Origin: Mycobacterium colombiense
GTDB taxonomy: Bacteria; Actinomycetota; Actinomycetes; Mycobacteriales; Mycobacteriaceae
Direction of reading: 5' to 3'
Length of the DNA: 64,000 nucleotides
Assembly (NCBI RefSeq): GCF_001953985.1
Contig: NZ_MBEI01000079.1
Coordinates: 1 to 64,000 of the forward strand
The position numbers and the translations under genes were made by a program. This document shows positions 45,232 through 55,065 of the stretch, one piece after another. Position 1 is the first letter of the stretch. Each line of letters starts with the position of its first letter. The notes under the pieces are model-generated. The model made no database searches and was not told the origin of the DNA. It saw only the letters and a list, made by a program, of their open reading frames with translations.

Positions 45232-46692
45232 ATGGCCGATTCACCCGCACTTGTCCAGACCTATCAGCTCTACATCGGGGGTAACTGGGTCGAGCCGCAA
45301 GACGGCCGGTACGACGACATCTCCCCGTCCACCGAAGCCGTGATCGCCACCGCGCCCGATGCGAGCGTCGCGCAGGTCGGTGACGCGATCGGTGCCGCAC
45401 GGCGCGCCTTCGACAGCGGGCCGTGGGGCACGATGAGCGCCGAGCAGCGCGCTACGTGCCTGAACCAGCTGGGCGAGGCGCTGACCAAGCACGCCGACGA
45501 CTTCTTCGCGCTCTCCCAGGCGGAGTGGGGCTGCATTGCCAACGAGCGCATGATGCAGATCGACGGTGCCGGGTTCATGTCGATGCATGCCGCCGGGCTC
45601 GCCACCCAGCTGACCGATCAAGAGGTCACCGGACTAAGCGCCGGAACCACGTTGTTGCGGCATGCGCCGCTGGGTGTGGTCTCGGTTCTGACGCCATGGA
45701 ACTTTCCGCACTGCCTCAACGTCATGAAGCTGAATCACGCTCTGGCGGCGGGGAATACCGTCGTGCTCAAGCCGTCCCCGCTGACCCCGCTGGCTGGGCT
45801 GGCGCTCGCGCGGATCATCGACGAGCACACCGACATCCCGCCCGGTGTGGTCAATGTCGTCACCCCGTCCAGCGTGGACGCGGCCAAGCTGCTCACAACC
45901 GATCCGCGGATCGACATGGTGAGCTTCACCGGCAGTTCGGTCGTGGGCCGGCAGGTGATGTCTGCCGCCGGTGACACGATGAAGCGGATCCTTCTCGAGT
46001 TGGGTGGCAAGTCGGCGAGCATCGTCCTCGACGACACCGAGATCACCGACGAGATGCTGCAGCAGATGCTCTTCGCGAGCTGTTCGCTGCACGCCGGGCA
46101 GGCCTGCATCCTGCACAGCCGGCTGCTGCTGCCCGATTCGCTGCATGACGACGTCGTCGACCGGCTCGCCGCACTGGCCCGTGACGTCAAGGTCGGCGAT
46201 CCGTTCGATCCCGAGGTGCAGATGGGCCCGCTGATCAGTGCGGCGCAACGGGATCGGGTCGAGGCCCACATCGCCGCCGCGCTCCAGGAGGGAGCCAAGC
46301 TGGTGACCGGCGGCCGTCGTCCGGCCGGCCTGGACGTCGGCTTCTACGTCGAACCGACGATCCTCTCCGGCGTCGAACCGAATTCGACTATCGCGCAAGA
46401 GGAAGTGTTCGGTCCGGTGTTGGCGGTGCTGCGCTACCGCGACGTGGACGACGCGATCGCGATCGCGAACAACTCGCAGTACGGGCTCTCCGGCGCGGTC
46501 TGGAGTGGCGATGTAGATCGCGCGGTGGGTGTGGCGCGCCGCATCCGGACCGGCCAGATCGCCGTCAACGGCGTCAGCCCCGGCGGCGCGCCGTTCGGTG
46601 GCTTCAAACTCAGCGGGCTGGGCCGCGAGGGCGGTGGCATCGGCGGACTCCATCAATACATGGAGCCGATGGCCATCGGGGTTCCCGCGTAA
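45232..46692 (+). CDS. NAD(P)-dependent aldehyde dehydrogenase
   Basis: 486 residues. Features: TPWNFPHCLNVMKLNHALAA (cofactor site), VSFTGSSVVGRQV, LELGGKSASIVLDD with the general-base Glu, catalytic Cys292 in HAGQACILHS, and EEVFGPVLAVLRY. The start is ATG 45232, six bases after GGAGG; an ATG at 45226 overlaps that signal. Divergent from the MaoC/DUF35/Ltp2-like operon across a region with a candidate TetR site. A thiolase-fold aldolase would release an aldehyde or ketone, so this enzyme may oxidise the aldehyde fragment; inference from context. Confidence 0.93.
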   Translation: MADSPALVQTYQLYIGGNWVEPQDGRYDDISPSTEAVIATAPDASVAQVGDAIGAARRAFDSGPWGTMSAEQRATCLNQLGEALTKHADDFFALSQAEWGCIANERMMQIDGAGFMSMHAAGLATQLTDQEVTGLSAGTTLLRHAPLGVVSVLTPWNFPHCLNVMKLNHALAAGNTVVLKPSPLTPLAGLALARIIDEHTDIPPGVVNVVTPSSVDAAKLLTTDPRIDMVSFTGSSVVGRQVMSAAGDTMKRILLELGGKSASIVLDDTEITDEMLQQMLFASCSLHAGQACILHSRLLLPDSLHDDVVDRLAALARDVKVGDPFDPEVQMGPLISAAQRDRVEAHIAAALQEGAKLVTGGRRPAGLDVGFYVEPTILSGVEPNSTIAQEEVFGPVLAVLRYRDVDDAIAIANNSQYGLSGAVWSGDVDRAVGVARRIRTGQIAVNGVSPGGAPFGGFKLSGLGREGGGIGGLHQYMEPMAIGVPA

Positions 46693-46798
46693 GGCGACCG
46701 CCCCCGGGCGTACTCGGAATCGCTTTGAGGCGCGTCACCGAGTTTGGTCTCTGCGTCACCCTTTGGCGAAGCGCGCCTGACGTGCCAAGCTGCTCGAC

Positions 46799-47707
46799 AT
46801 GGTCATCGAGATCGCCCGCCCCAAACTCGAAGGAAACGTCGCCGTCGGCGAGGACCGCCAGATCGGCTTCGCTGAGTTCGGCGATCCGCAGGGCCGGGCC
46901 GTCTTTTGGCTGCACGGCACCCCAGGCGCCCGCCGCCAGATTCCCACCGAAGCCCGTCTCTACGCCGAGAACCACAAGATCCGGCTGATCGGGCTGGACC
47001 GCCCCGGGATCGGCTCCTCGACGCCCCACCGCTACGAGAACATCCGGGCCTTCGCCGACGACCTGCGGACCATCGCGGACACGCTCGGCATCGACAAGAT
47101 GGCCGTCATCGGCCTGTCCGGCGGCGGTCCCTACGCACTCGCGTCGGCCGCGGTGCTCTCCGATCGGGTCGTTGCCTGCGGCGTGCTCGGCGGCGTCGCG
47201 CCTTTCCTCGGCGACGAAGGCATCACCAGCGGCCTGATGAACCTGGGCAAACGGGTGGCACCCCTGCTGCGGTTGGGCGGTGACCCGCTGCGGATCGGCG
47301 CGAGCCTGGTGGTCCGGGCCATCCGTCCGGTCGCGAATCCCGCGCTGTATCTATATGCCGCGATATCGCCCGAGGGCGACCGGCGCCTGCTGACCCGGCC
47401 GGAGTTCGGCGCCATGTTCCTCGACGACCTGCTCAACGGCAGCCGCAAACAGCTGGCGGCCCCGTTCAACGACATCATCCTGTTCACCCAGGACTGGGGA
47501 TTCCGGCTCGACGAGGTCAAGGTTCCGGTGCGCTGGTGGCACGGCGACAGCGACCACATCGTGCCGTTCGCCCATGGCCAGCACGTCGTGTCCCTGCTGC
47601 CCGACTGCGAGCTGATCGTGCTCCCGGGCGAAAGCCACCTCGGCGGCCTCGGCCGCGGCGAGGAGATCCTGTCCACCCTGATGAAGATCTGGGACGAGAA
47701 AGGCTGA
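46799..47707 (+). CDS. Alpha/beta hydrolase (Rv1191-like)
   Basis: 302 residues with an intact alpha/beta-hydrolase triad: oxyanion motif FWLHGTPGARRQ, nucleophile Ser in GLSGGGPYALAS, Asp in WHGDSDHIVPF and His in GESHLGG. Substrate unknown (ester or amide). No Shine-Dalgarno sequence before the ATG; CAAGCT seven bases upstream may mark a leaderless start. Followed 29 bases later by fadD36. Confidence 0.9.
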   Translation: MVIEIARPKLEGNVAVGEDRQIGFAEFGDPQGRAVFWLHGTPGARRQIPTEARLYAENHKIRLIGLDRPGIGSSTPHRYENIRAFADDLRTIADTLGIDKMAVIGLSGGGPYALASAAVLSDRVVACGVLGGVAPFLGDEGITSGLMNLGKRVAPLLRLGGDPLRIGASLVVRAIRPVANPALYLYAAISPEGDRRLLTRPEFGAMFLDDLLNGSRKQLAAPFNDIILFTQDWGFRLDEVKVPVRWWHGDSDHIVPFAHGQHVVSLLPDCELIVLPGESHLGGLGRGEEILSTLMKIWDEKG

Positions 47708-47724
47708 CCTTCCGCGGCGCCGGG

Positions 47725-47730
47725 TAGCCT
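47725..47730 (+). promoter_or_regulatory. Leaderless -10 element of fadD36
   Basis: TAGCCT with six bases before the GTG start at 47737 and no Shine-Dalgarno sequence between. Confidence 0.45.
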
Positions 47731-47736
47731 GCTGAC

Positions 47737-49152
47737 GTGCTGCTGGCGTCCCTGAATCCTTCGGTCCTCACCGCCACCGATGTCGCCGACGCGGTACGCA
47801 TCGACGGCACCGTGCTCAGCCGCAGCGACCTGGCCGGCGCCGCGACGTCGGTGGCCGAACGGGTGGGCGGCGCGGGCCGCTTCGCCATCCTGGCCGCCCC
47901 GACCGCCGCGACGGTGCTGGCCGTCACCGGGTGCCTGATCGCCGGGGTGCCCTTCGTCCCGGTGCCCGCCGACGTCGGCGCGGCCGAACGCCGGCACATG
48001 CTCACCGACTCCGGAGTAAAAGCCTGGCTCGGACCGGCGCCGGACGAGCCGGAGGGGCTGCCGCACATCCCGGTGCGGTTGCACGCCCGCTCCTGGCACC
48101 GCTACGCCGAGCCGTCGCCCGACGCCACCGCGATGATCATCTATACCTCGGGGACCACCGGGCTGCCCAAAGGCGTGGTGCTGAGCCGACGGGCGATCGC
48201 CGTCGACCTCGACGCCCTCGCGGAAGCCTGGCAGTGGACGGCCGACGACGTCTTGGTACACGGCTTGCCGCTCTTTCACGTGCACGGCCTGGTGCTGGGC
48301 CTGCTCGGCTCGCTGCGGATCGGGAACCGCTTCGTCCACACCGGCAAGCCGACGCCGGCGGGCTACGCGCAGGCCGGGACCGAGCACGGGGGCACGCTGT
48401 TTTTCGGGGTGCCCACGGTGTGGTCGCGGGTGGTGGACGACGAGGCGGCCGCCCGGGCGCTGCGCCCGGCGCGGCTCCTGGTCTCCGGCAGCGCGCCGCT
48501 GCCGGTTCCGGTGTTCGACCGGCTGGCCGGGATCACCGGACACCAGCCCATCGAACGCTACGGTGCGTCGGAATCGCTGATCACGCTGTCCACCCGGGCC
48601 GACGGCGAGCGGCGCCCGGGGTGGGTGGGCCTGCCGCTCACCGGCGTGCAGACCCGGGTGCTCGCCGACGACGGCGGGCTGGTGCCGCATGACGGCGAGA
48701 CCGTCGGGAAGCTGCACGTGCGCGGGCCGATGATGTTCGACGGCTACCTGAACCGGCCGGACGCCACCGCCGAGGCGTTCGACGCCGACGGCTGGTACCG
48801 CACCGGCGACGTCGCGGTGATCGACGCCGACGGGATGCACCGCATCGTCGGGCGCGAGTCGGTCGACCTGATCAAGTCCGGCGGTTACCGCATCGGTGCG
48901 GGCGAGATCGAAACGGTGCTGCTCGGGCACCCGGGCGTCCAGGAGGCGGCGGTGGTCGGGATGCCCGATGCGGACCTGGGTCAGCGCATCGTCGCGTTCG
49001 TCGTCGGATCGGCCGACGGCGACGCCCTGATCGACTATGTCGCCCAGGAGCTTTCGGTGCACAAGCGGCCGCGCGAGGTGCGCATCGTGGACGCGCTGCC
49101 GCGCAACGCCATGGGCAAGGTGCTCAAAAAGCAGCTGCTGACCGACGGCTGA
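47737..49152 (+). CDS. fadD36: Acyl-CoA synthetase FadD36
   Basis: 471 residues, shorter than most FadD proteins. ANL-superfamily motifs: IIYTSGTTGLPKGVVLSRRA (P-loop), ERYGASESLITLST, WYRTGDVAVID, GRESVDLIKSGGYRIGAGEI (hinge) and PRNAMGKVLKKQ with the catalytic Lys. It activates a carboxylic acid to its CoA thioester by way of an acyl-AMP; the chain length is not known from sequence. Homologue of Rv1193c/fadD36 by size and position. A clear hairpin follows the stop. Confidence 0.9.
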   Translation: MLLASLNPSVLTATDVADAVRIDGTVLSRSDLAGAATSVAERVGGAGRFAILAAPTAATVLAVTGCLIAGVPFVPVPADVGAAERRHMLTDSGVKAWLGPAPDEPEGLPHIPVRLHARSWHRYAEPSPDATAMIIYTSGTTGLPKGVVLSRRAIAVDLDALAEAWQWTADDVLVHGLPLFHVHGLVLGLLGSLRIGNRFVHTGKPTPAGYAQAGTEHGGTLFFGVPTVWSRVVDDEAAARALRPARLLVSGSAPLPVPVFDRLAGITGHQPIERYGASESLITLSTRADGERRPGWVGLPLTGVQTRVLADDGGLVPHDGETVGKLHVRGPMMFDGYLNRPDATAEAFDADGWYRTGDVAVIDADGMHRIVGRESVDLIKSGGYRIGAGEIETVLLGHPGVQEAAVVGMPDADLGQRIVAFVVGSADGDALIDYVAQELSVHKRPREVRIVDALPRNAMGKVLKKQLLTDG

Positions 49153-49163
49153 GCGGCCGCCCA

Positions 49164-49180
49164 ACCGGGTGGCACCCGGT
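49164..49180 (+). terminator. Hairpin after fadD36
   Basis: ACCGGGT-GGC-ACCCGGT: perfect 7-bp arms, 3-base loop, 11 bases after the fadD36 stop and no U tract. Terminator-like for a GC-rich genome. Confidence 0.55.
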
Positions 49181-49294
49181 CAGCCGGTCGCCGAGACACG
49201 CAGCAATTTGCCAGCTCCAGCGCCGAGCGTGGCCGCGAAGCTTCACCTACCGTCGTAACCGTGCATCGACGTAACCGGGCGGCGAAAGGCCGCC

Positions 49295-50635
49295 ATGGGT
49301 GACCCCGCTCGGCCCGTGGGCACCTCCGTGCCCACCCCCATGCGGCGGATCGCGATGGCCTGCCTGGTGGGCTCGGCCATCGAGTTCTACGACTTCCTGA
49401 TCTACGGGACCGCGGCGGCGCTGGTGTTTCCCGCGGTCTTCTTTCCGCACCTGGGCCCGACGGTGGCCACCATCGCCTCGATGGCGACGTTCGCGACGGC
49501 GTTCCTGTCCCGCCCGATGGGGGCGGCCGTCTTCGGCTACTTCGGCGATCGGCTGGGCCGCAAAAAAACGCTCGTCGCCACCCTGCTGATCATGGGCGGA
49601 TCGACGGTCAGCGTGGGCCTGGTCCCCGACACGGCGTCGATCGGGATCGCGGCGCCGCTGATCCTCATCGTCCTGCGGCTGCTGCAAGGCTTCGCCGTCG
49701 GCGGCGAATGGGCAGGGTCCGTCCTGCTCAGCGCCGAATACGCGCCGCCCGGCAAACGCGGCTGGTACGGCATGTTCACCTCGCTGGGCGGCGGCACTGC
49801 GGGCATCCTCGCCAGCCTGACCTTCCTCGCCGTCAGCCTCACCGTGGGCGAGAGCAGCCCCGCGTTCCTGGACTGGGGATGGCGGGTGCCCTTCCTGATC
49901 AGCAGCGGGCTGATCGCCATCGCCCTCTATGTGCGGCTCAACATCGACGAGACCCCGCTGTTCGTGGAGGAGAAGGCCCGCAACGAGGTGCCCAAAGCGC
50001 CGCTGGCAGAGCTGGTGCGCTTGCAGCGGCGGGAGATCGTGCTGGTGGCGGGCTGCTTCCTGGGCGGCATGGGCTTCGTCTACCTGGGCAACACTTTCCT
50101 GGTCATGTACGCCTACTCCCACCTGGGCTACTCGCGCAGCTTCATCTGGGGCGTCGGCGCCCTGGGCGGGCTGACCAGCATCGCGTTCGTCTCGTTCGGG
50201 GCGTGGCTGTCCGACCGCGTCGGGCGTCGCCGGGTGATGCTGTGCGGGCTGGCGGCGTGCCTGCCGTGGGCGTTCGTGGTCATCCCGCTGATGGACACCG
50301 GCAATCCGGTCATGTACGTGGTCGCCGTCCTCGGCATGTTCGCCTGCGCGGCGGTGGCCAACGGCCCCACGGGAGCCTTCGTTCCCGAGCTGTTCGCCAC
50401 GCGCTACCGCTACAGCGGCGCGGCGGTGGCGATGAACCTGGCCGGCATCCTCGGCGCCGCGGTGCCGCCGCTGCTGGCGGGCACCCTGCTGGCGACCTAC
50501 GGCAGCTGGGCGATCGGGCTGATGATGGCGACCCTCGTGGTGGCCAGTTTCGTGTCCGTCTCGCTGCTGCCCGAGACCAGGGGGACCGCGCTGCGGACCG
50601 TCGCGGTCGACGAGCGGGTCCCCGCCGACCTATAG
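49295..50635 (+). CDS. MFS transporter, metabolite:H+ symporter type (Rv1200-like)
   Basis: 446 residues, 12 predicted helices. Starts MGDPARPVGTSVPTPMRRIA then SAIEFYDFLIYGTAAALVFP, the hallmark of the MHS/ShiA/ProP subfamily. The MFS loop motif is GYFGDRLGRKKTL, repeated between helices 8 and 9 as AWLSDRVGRRRVM. RLLQGFAVGGEWAGSVLLSAEY is conserved. Likely moves a small carboxylate or osmolyte with protons across the inner membrane; the substrate is not readable. Converges with dapD. Confidence 0.9.
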   Translation: MGDPARPVGTSVPTPMRRIAMACLVGSAIEFYDFLIYGTAAALVFPAVFFPHLGPTVATIASMATFATAFLSRPMGAAVFGYFGDRLGRKKTLVATLLIMGGSTVSVGLVPDTASIGIAAPLILIVLRLLQGFAVGGEWAGSVLLSAEYAPPGKRGWYGMFTSLGGGTAGILASLTFLAVSLTVGESSPAFLDWGWRVPFLISSGLIAIALYVRLNIDETPLFVEEKARNEVPKAPLAELVRLQRREIVLVAGCFLGGMGFVYLGNTFLVMYAYSHLGYSRSFIWGVGALGGLTSIAFVSFGAWLSDRVGRRRVMLCGLAACLPWAFVVIPLMDTGNPVMYVVAVLGMFACAAVANGPTGAFVPELFATRYRYSGAAVAMNLAGILGAAVPPLLAGTLLATYGSWAIGLMMATLVVASFVSVSLLPETRGTALRTVAVDERVPADL

Positions 50636-50643
50636 GCGCGCCC

Positions 50644-51588
50644 TCAGTTGGCGTGCAGGTCCTCGTTGAGGGCGATGCCCTGCCCGCCGCGGGCCACCAC
50701 TTCCACCGCCCCGCTCACCGAATTGCGGCGGAACAACAGGTTGTTGCCGCCGGACAGCTCCAGGGCCTTCAGCGTCTTGCCTTCGGGCGTAATGACTTTG
50801 GTGCCCGCCGTGACATACAGGCCCGCCTCGACGACGCAGTCGTCCCCCAGCGAGATGCCCAGGCCCGCGTTGGCGCCGAGCAGGCAGCGCTTGCCGATCG
50901 AAATCACCTCGGTGCCACCGCCGGACAGCGTGCCCATGATCGAGGCGCCACCGCCGATGTCGGAGCCGTCGCCCACCACCACGCCGGCGGAGATGCGTCC
51001 CTCCACCATCGACGCCCCCAGCGTGCCGGCGTTGTAGTTGACGAAGCCCTCGTGCATCACCGTCGTGCCCGGGGCCAGGTGGGCGCCCAGCCGCACCCGG
51101 TCGGCGTCGGCGATGCGCACCCCGGTCGGCAGAACGTAATCGACCATGCGGGGGAACTTGTCCACGCCATAGACCGTCACCGGTCCGTGGCGCCGCAGCC
51201 GCGCCCGGACGGCCTCGAAACCCTCGACGGCGCACGGCCCCCGATTAGTCCAGACGACATTGGTCAATACCCCGAATAAGCCGCCGGCGTTCAGCCCATG
51301 CGGCGCCACCAGCCGGTGCGAGAGCAGATGCAATCGCAGGTAGGCGTCGTAGGCGTCGGCGGCCACGTCGTCCAGTGAGCCGATGACCGTGCGCACGGCG
51401 ACGGTCTCGGTGCCGCGGTCGTCGTCGCGGCCGATCAGCGCGGTCAGCTCCGGGGGGACGTCGGACAGCGCCAGCCGCGATGTCGCGCCGGTGCCCGATT
51501 CGGTCAGTTCCGGTGCGGGAAACCACGTGTCGAGGATCGATCCGTCGGCGGCCAGCGTTGCCAGCCCGATACCTGCAGCTCCAGTCAC
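50644..51588 (-). CDS. dapD: Tetrahydrodipicolinate N-succinyltransferase DapD
   Basis: About 314-317 residues. It transfers succinyl from succinyl-CoA to tetrahydrodipicolinate in the succinylase branch of lysine/meso-DAP biosynthesis. The C-terminal two thirds is a left-handed beta helix with hexapeptide repeats ([60 protein letters not shown]). The conserved middle is [20 protein letters not shown]. The sequence agrees throughout with the actinobacterial DapD class. GTG 51588 is used here; a CTG at 51597, just after AGGAAG, would give exactly the 317 residues of the M. tuberculosis enzyme. Confidence 0.95.
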   Translation of the reverse strand: MTGAAGIGLATLAADGSILDTWFPAPELTESGTGATSRLALSDVPPELTALIGRDDDRGTETVAVRTVIGSLDDVAADAYDAYLRLHLLSHRLVAPHGLNAGGLFGVLTNVVWTNRGPCAVEGFEAVRARLRRHGPVTVYGVDKFPRMVDYVLPTGVRIADADRVRLGAHLAPGTTVMHEGFVNYNAGTLGASMVEGRISAGVVVGDGSDIGGGASIMGTLSGGGTEVISIGKRCLLGANAGLGISLGDDCVVEAGLYVTAGTKVITPEGKTLKALELSGGNNLLFRRNSVSGAVEVVARGGQGIALNEDLHAN

Positions 51589-51879
51589 GGCGGTCAGGTT
51601 ACTTCCTGGGCCCGGCCCGGATCCGCGCGCCCTGCGGCGCAATCGGCCAAGCGCGCCGCGCGAAAGCCAAAGGCCAACGCGGGCAACGCAATTCGGCAGG
51701 CCAGGGCCGGTGGTATGGGTCCGTGGACGTCCGGCTTGGCCAGTCGTAGCAGGTCAAGGCGTGAATTTCACCGTTTCGGGTACGCAGCTTCCGGGGTCCG
51801 GGGGTCGTTTTTCTGACCTCGTCGCAGGTCCCTTCGTCGCCGGTCCGTTGTGGCCGCCTGATTGCCCGAGGAGAAGAAC

Positions 51880-52695
51880 ATGTCCTTTGTCACCACCCGG
51901 CCCGAGGCGCTGCTGTTCGCGGCGAGCACCCTCGAAGGCCTCGGCTCTTCGATGGCCGCCCAGGACGCCGCGGCCGCGGCGCCCACCACGAGCATCGCTC
52001 CCGCGGCCGCCGACGAGGTGTCCGCGTTGCAGGCCGCGCAATTCTCGGCCTACGGCGCGTGGTACCAGCAGGTCAGCGCCCAGGCGAAGGCGATTCACCA
52101 GACACTGGTGAACAACCTGAACAGCAACGCCGGTTCGTATGGAACGACGGAAGCCGCGAACAAGGTCACCACCAGCGCCGCGGCGTTGCCCGCCGCCGCG
52201 CCGGCCGCCGCAGCCGCCGACCCGCCGCCCGGGGACGCCGCCCTCGGCACCACCATCGAGTGGGGGCAGAACGTCGGCGCCGCCGCGTCGGACTTCATCA
52301 CCTTGGGCGAGGGGCAATTCGCTCCCGTCCCCGGCGCGGCCGGGATCCCGAATTTGTCGGGTGATGTCGGTGCGGCAACCCCGGCGAGCGCGCCCGTCCC
52401 CGCCACTCCCGCGGGCGTGGGTGCGGCGCCGGTACTGGCGAGCGTCGGTCGGGGTCCCTCGATCGGTGCGCTGTCGGTGCCGCCCAGTTGGGCGACAAGC
52501 GGTGTGCCCGCGATGAATCCCACCGCCGCGACGCTGACGGGGGCGGGCTTCACCAGCGCCGCACCCCACAACGCGTCGATGACCACCATCCCGGGTGGCC
52601 TGCCGTCGATGGCCACCACCGGGCGCGGGGGCTACGGCCTGGGCGCACCCCGCTACGGCGTCAAGCCCGTCGTGATGCCCACACCTGCCGTCTAG
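51880..52695 (+). CDS. PE-family protein with a PPE-SVP-like C-terminal tail
   Basis: 271 residues. Residues 1-90 are a PE domain ([20 protein letters not shown]; Pro8-Glu9) that ends with the type VII secretion signal Y-X3-E (YGTTE, 87-91), so ESX-dependent export is expected. The ATG is close after GAGGAGAAG. The rest is unusual for a PE protein. It is Ala/Pro-rich, then a tail ([20 protein letters not shown]...[13 protein letters not shown]) very similar to the tail of the PPE protein encoded next. PE13, found near here in M. tuberculosis, is only about 99 residues. It probably pairs with the downstream PPE through the PE helices. Confidence 0.9.
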   Translation: MSFVTTRPEALLFAASTLEGLGSSMAAQDAAAAAPTTSIAPAAADEVSALQAAQFSAYGAWYQQVSAQAKAIHQTLVNNLNSNAGSYGTTEAANKVTTSAAALPAAAPAAAAADPPPGDAALGTTIEWGQNVGAAASDFITLGEGQFAPVPGAAGIPNLSGDVGAATPASAPVPATPAGVGAAPVLASVGRGPSIGALSVPPSWATSGVPAMNPTAATLTGAGFTSAAPHNASMTTIPGGLPSMATTGRGGYGLGAPRYGVKPVVMPTPAV

Positions 52696-52729
52696 CACCC
52701 ACTTAAAAGCTGAGAAGAGGAGTCCCGCA

Positions 52730-53893
52730 ATGACTTTCGATTTCGGAGCACTGCCCCCAGAGGTCAACTCCCTACGCATGTACACCGGCGCTGGAGCCGC
52801 GCCGATGATGGCCGCCGCGACGGCGTTCAGCGCCCTGGCTGACGAACTGAGCACCAACGCCACGGCCACCCAGTCGGCCATTTCGAATCTGACCGGCGAG
52901 GAGTGGATGGGTCCGTCCTCGGCCGCGATGGCCACCGCCGCCGCGCCGTACGTGATGTGGATGCACACCACCGCGGCCCAGTTGCAACAGGCGGCCTCTC
53001 AGGCCATCGCATCGGCGGCCGCCTACGAGGCTGCCTTTGCGATGACGGTGCCGCCGCCACTGGTCGCGGCCAACAGGGCCCAGCTCGCGTCCCTGGTCGC
53101 GACGAACGTCCTGGGCCAGAACACCGCGGCCATCGCGGCCACCGAGGCGCAGTACGCCGAGATGTGGGCCCAGGACGCCGCGGCGATGTATGGCTACGCC
53201 GCGTCGTCCGCCGCCGCGGCCCGGCTGAGCCCGTTGACATCACCGGCGCCCACCAACAGCCCGGGCGGGCTGGGCGTGCAGACGGCGGCCACGGCCGCGC
53301 AGACGAGTGGGCTCCGCGGGGTCGTCTCCAACGTGCCCAACGCCGTGCAGTCGTTCGCCGCGCCGGCCGCCGCGCCCGCCGCATTGCCGGGGGCGAGCGC
53401 GGTGGGGACCGCGCTGGACAGCGTGCTCGGCGACCCCGTCGTATCCAACGTCGGCAACGCGGGTTTCGACGTCGTGTCCTGGAATGTGTTCAACACCATC
53501 GTGTCCAACATCCTGTACAACCACACCCTGGACGTCGCGGCCGCCGGCAGCGTGGCCGGCAGTGTGGGAGGCGCGGCCGGCGGTGGCGCTTTGGTGGCCG
53601 CGGCGGCACCGGTCAGCACCGCGGGCGGGGGCGCCGCCCCGGTGCTGGCGAGCGTGGGCTCGGCGGCCCCGGTCGGCGGATTGTCGACGCCCGCAGCGTG
53701 GTCGGCCGCCACCCCCCGGGTCCCCGCCGCGACCGTCGCGGGCACGGGGTGGACCGCACCCGTCGAAGACCCGCACACCACCTGGGCGTCCGGCATGCCG
53801 GCGGTCGCCTCCGCGGGGCGGGGCGGCGGCTATGGCATGGGCCCGCGCTACGGCGTCAAACCCAAGGTGATGCCCACGCGGTTGCTCGTCTAG
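52730..53893 (+). CDS. PPE-family protein (PPE18-like, SVP-type tail)
   Basis: 387 residues. The PPE domain (about 1-180) opens [20 protein letters not shown], with PPE at 9-11 and the W-X-G-like [14 protein letters not shown] turn. It is followed by the [20 protein letters not shown] helix and [15 protein letters not shown]. The middle is Ala/Gly/Val-rich. The C-terminus ([20 protein letters not shown]...[15 protein letters not shown]) is the SVP-like domain also present on the preceding PE protein. Only 34 bases separate the two genes, so they are an operon and probably a secreted heterodimer on the cell surface. No esx genes follow, unlike Rv1195-Rv1198. Confidence 0.92.
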   Translation: MTFDFGALPPEVNSLRMYTGAGAAPMMAAATAFSALADELSTNATATQSAISNLTGEEWMGPSSAAMATAAAPYVMWMHTTAAQLQQAASQAIASAAAYEAAFAMTVPPPLVAANRAQLASLVATNVLGQNTAAIAATEAQYAEMWAQDAAAMYGYAASSAAAARLSPLTSPAPTNSPGGLGVQTAATAAQTSGLRGVVSNVPNAVQSFAAPAAAPAALPGASAVGTALDSVLGDPVVSNVGNAGFDVVSWNVFNTIVSNILYNHTLDVAAAGSVAGSVGGAAGGGALVAAAAPVSTAGGGAAPVLASVGSAAPVGGLSTPAAWSAATPRVPAATVAGTGWTAPVEDPHTTWASGMPAVASAGRGGGYGMGPRYGVKPKVMPTRLLV

Positions 53894-53988
53894 CCCGCCG
53901 CGCTTCCGCGGTTCGCCGACATTGGTGACTCGCTACATCGATCGCGGCGACCCGCTGCTCCCGGCTCCGCCGCGCTTGCGATCGCCAC

Positions 53989-53994
53989 TATCGT
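53989..53994 (+). promoter_or_regulatory. Leaderless -10 element of dapE
   Basis: TATCGT, then six bases, then the GTG start at 54001; no Shine-Dalgarno sequence. Confidence 0.5.
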
Positions 53995-54000
53995 TGGACC

Positions 54001-55065
54001 GTGCTCGACTTACGCGGAGACCCGATCGCGCTGACCGCTGCGCTGGTCGACATCCCGAGCGAATCGAGGGACGAAGCGCGGCTGGCCGACGAGGTCGAGG
54101 CCGCGCTGCGCGCCCAGACCGCCGGGTTCGAGATCGTTCGCAACGGCAACGCCGTGCTGGCACGCACCAACCACGGGCGGCCGTCGCGGGTCCTGCTGGC
54201 CGGACACCTGGACACCGTGCCGGTGGCCGGAAACCTGCCCAGCCGCCGCGAGGGCGACGACCTGTACGGCTGCGGCACGGCGGACATGAAATCGGGGGAC
54301 GCGGTCTTTCTGCATCTCGCCGCCACCGTCGCCGACCCCGTGCACGATCTGACGCTGGTGATGTACGACTGCGAGGAAATCGACGCCGCGGCAAACGGAT
54401 TGGGCCGCATCGAACGCGAGCTGCCGGACTGGCTGGCCGCCGACGTGGCAATTCTGGGCGAGCCCACGGGAGGCTACATCGAGGCCGGCTGCCAGGGCAC
54501 CCTGCGCGTGGTGGTCAGCGCCAGCGGTATCCGTGCGCATTCGGCGCGATCCTGGTTGGGCGACAACGCGATTCACAAGCTCGGCGCCGTGCTGGAGCGG
54601 CTGGCCGCGTACCAGGCGCGCAGCGTCGACATCGACGGCTGCGTCTACCGTGAGGGTCTGTCGGCCGTGCGGATCGACGGCGGCGTGGCGGGCAACGTCA
54701 TTCCCGACGCGGCCGCGGTGACGGTCAACTTCCGTTTCGCCCCCGACCGGTCGCTGCCCGAGGCGCTGCAGCACGTGCACGACGTGCTCGCCGGGCTCGA
54801 CGTGCACATCGAACAGACCGACGCGGCGGCCGGCGCGCTGCCCGGGCTGTCCCAGCCCGCCGCCAAGGCCCTGGTCGAGGCGGCCGGCGGCAACGTCCGG
54901 GCCAAGTACGGCTGGACCGACGTGGCACGGTTCGCCGCGCTGGGCATACCGGCGGTCAACTTCGGGCCGGGTGATCCCAATCTGGCGCACAAGCGCGACG
55001 AGCGGGTCACGGTCGCCAACATCACCGCCGCCGTGGACGTGCTGCGCGGTTACCTGAGCGGCTAA
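54001..55065 (+). CDS. dapE: Succinyl-diaminopimelate desuccinylase DapE
   Basis: 354-residue M20 metallopeptidase-family enzyme that hydrolyses N-succinyl-LL-DAP to LL-DAP and succinate. Metal and catalytic motifs: [13 protein letters not shown] (His ligand and catalytic Asp), [11 protein letters not shown] (bridging Asp), [12 protein letters not shown] (general base and ligand Glu), [17 protein letters not shown]. The dimerisation lid lies in between. Starts with GTG at 54001 on an apparently leaderless mRNA. Separated from dapD by the PE/PPE pair, whereas dapD and dapE are neighbours in M. tuberculosis. Its stop overlaps the convergent ATPase gene by four bases. Confidence 0.95.
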   Translation: MLDLRGDPIALTAALVDIPSESRDEARLADEVEAALRAQTAGFEIVRNGNAVLARTNHGRPSRVLLAGHLDTVPVAGNLPSRREGDDLYGCGTADMKSGDAVFLHLAATVADPVHDLTLVMYDCEEIDAAANGLGRIERELPDWLAADVAILGEPTGGYIEAGCQGTLRVVVSASGIRAHSARSWLGDNAIHKLGAVLERLAAYQARSVDIDGCVYREGLSAVRIDGGVAGNVIPDAAAVTVNFRFAPDRSLPEALQHVHDVLAGLDVHIEQTDAAAGALPGLSQPAAKALVEAAGGNVRAKYGWTDVARFAALGIPAVNFGPGDPNLAHKRDERVTVANITAAVDVLRGYLSG

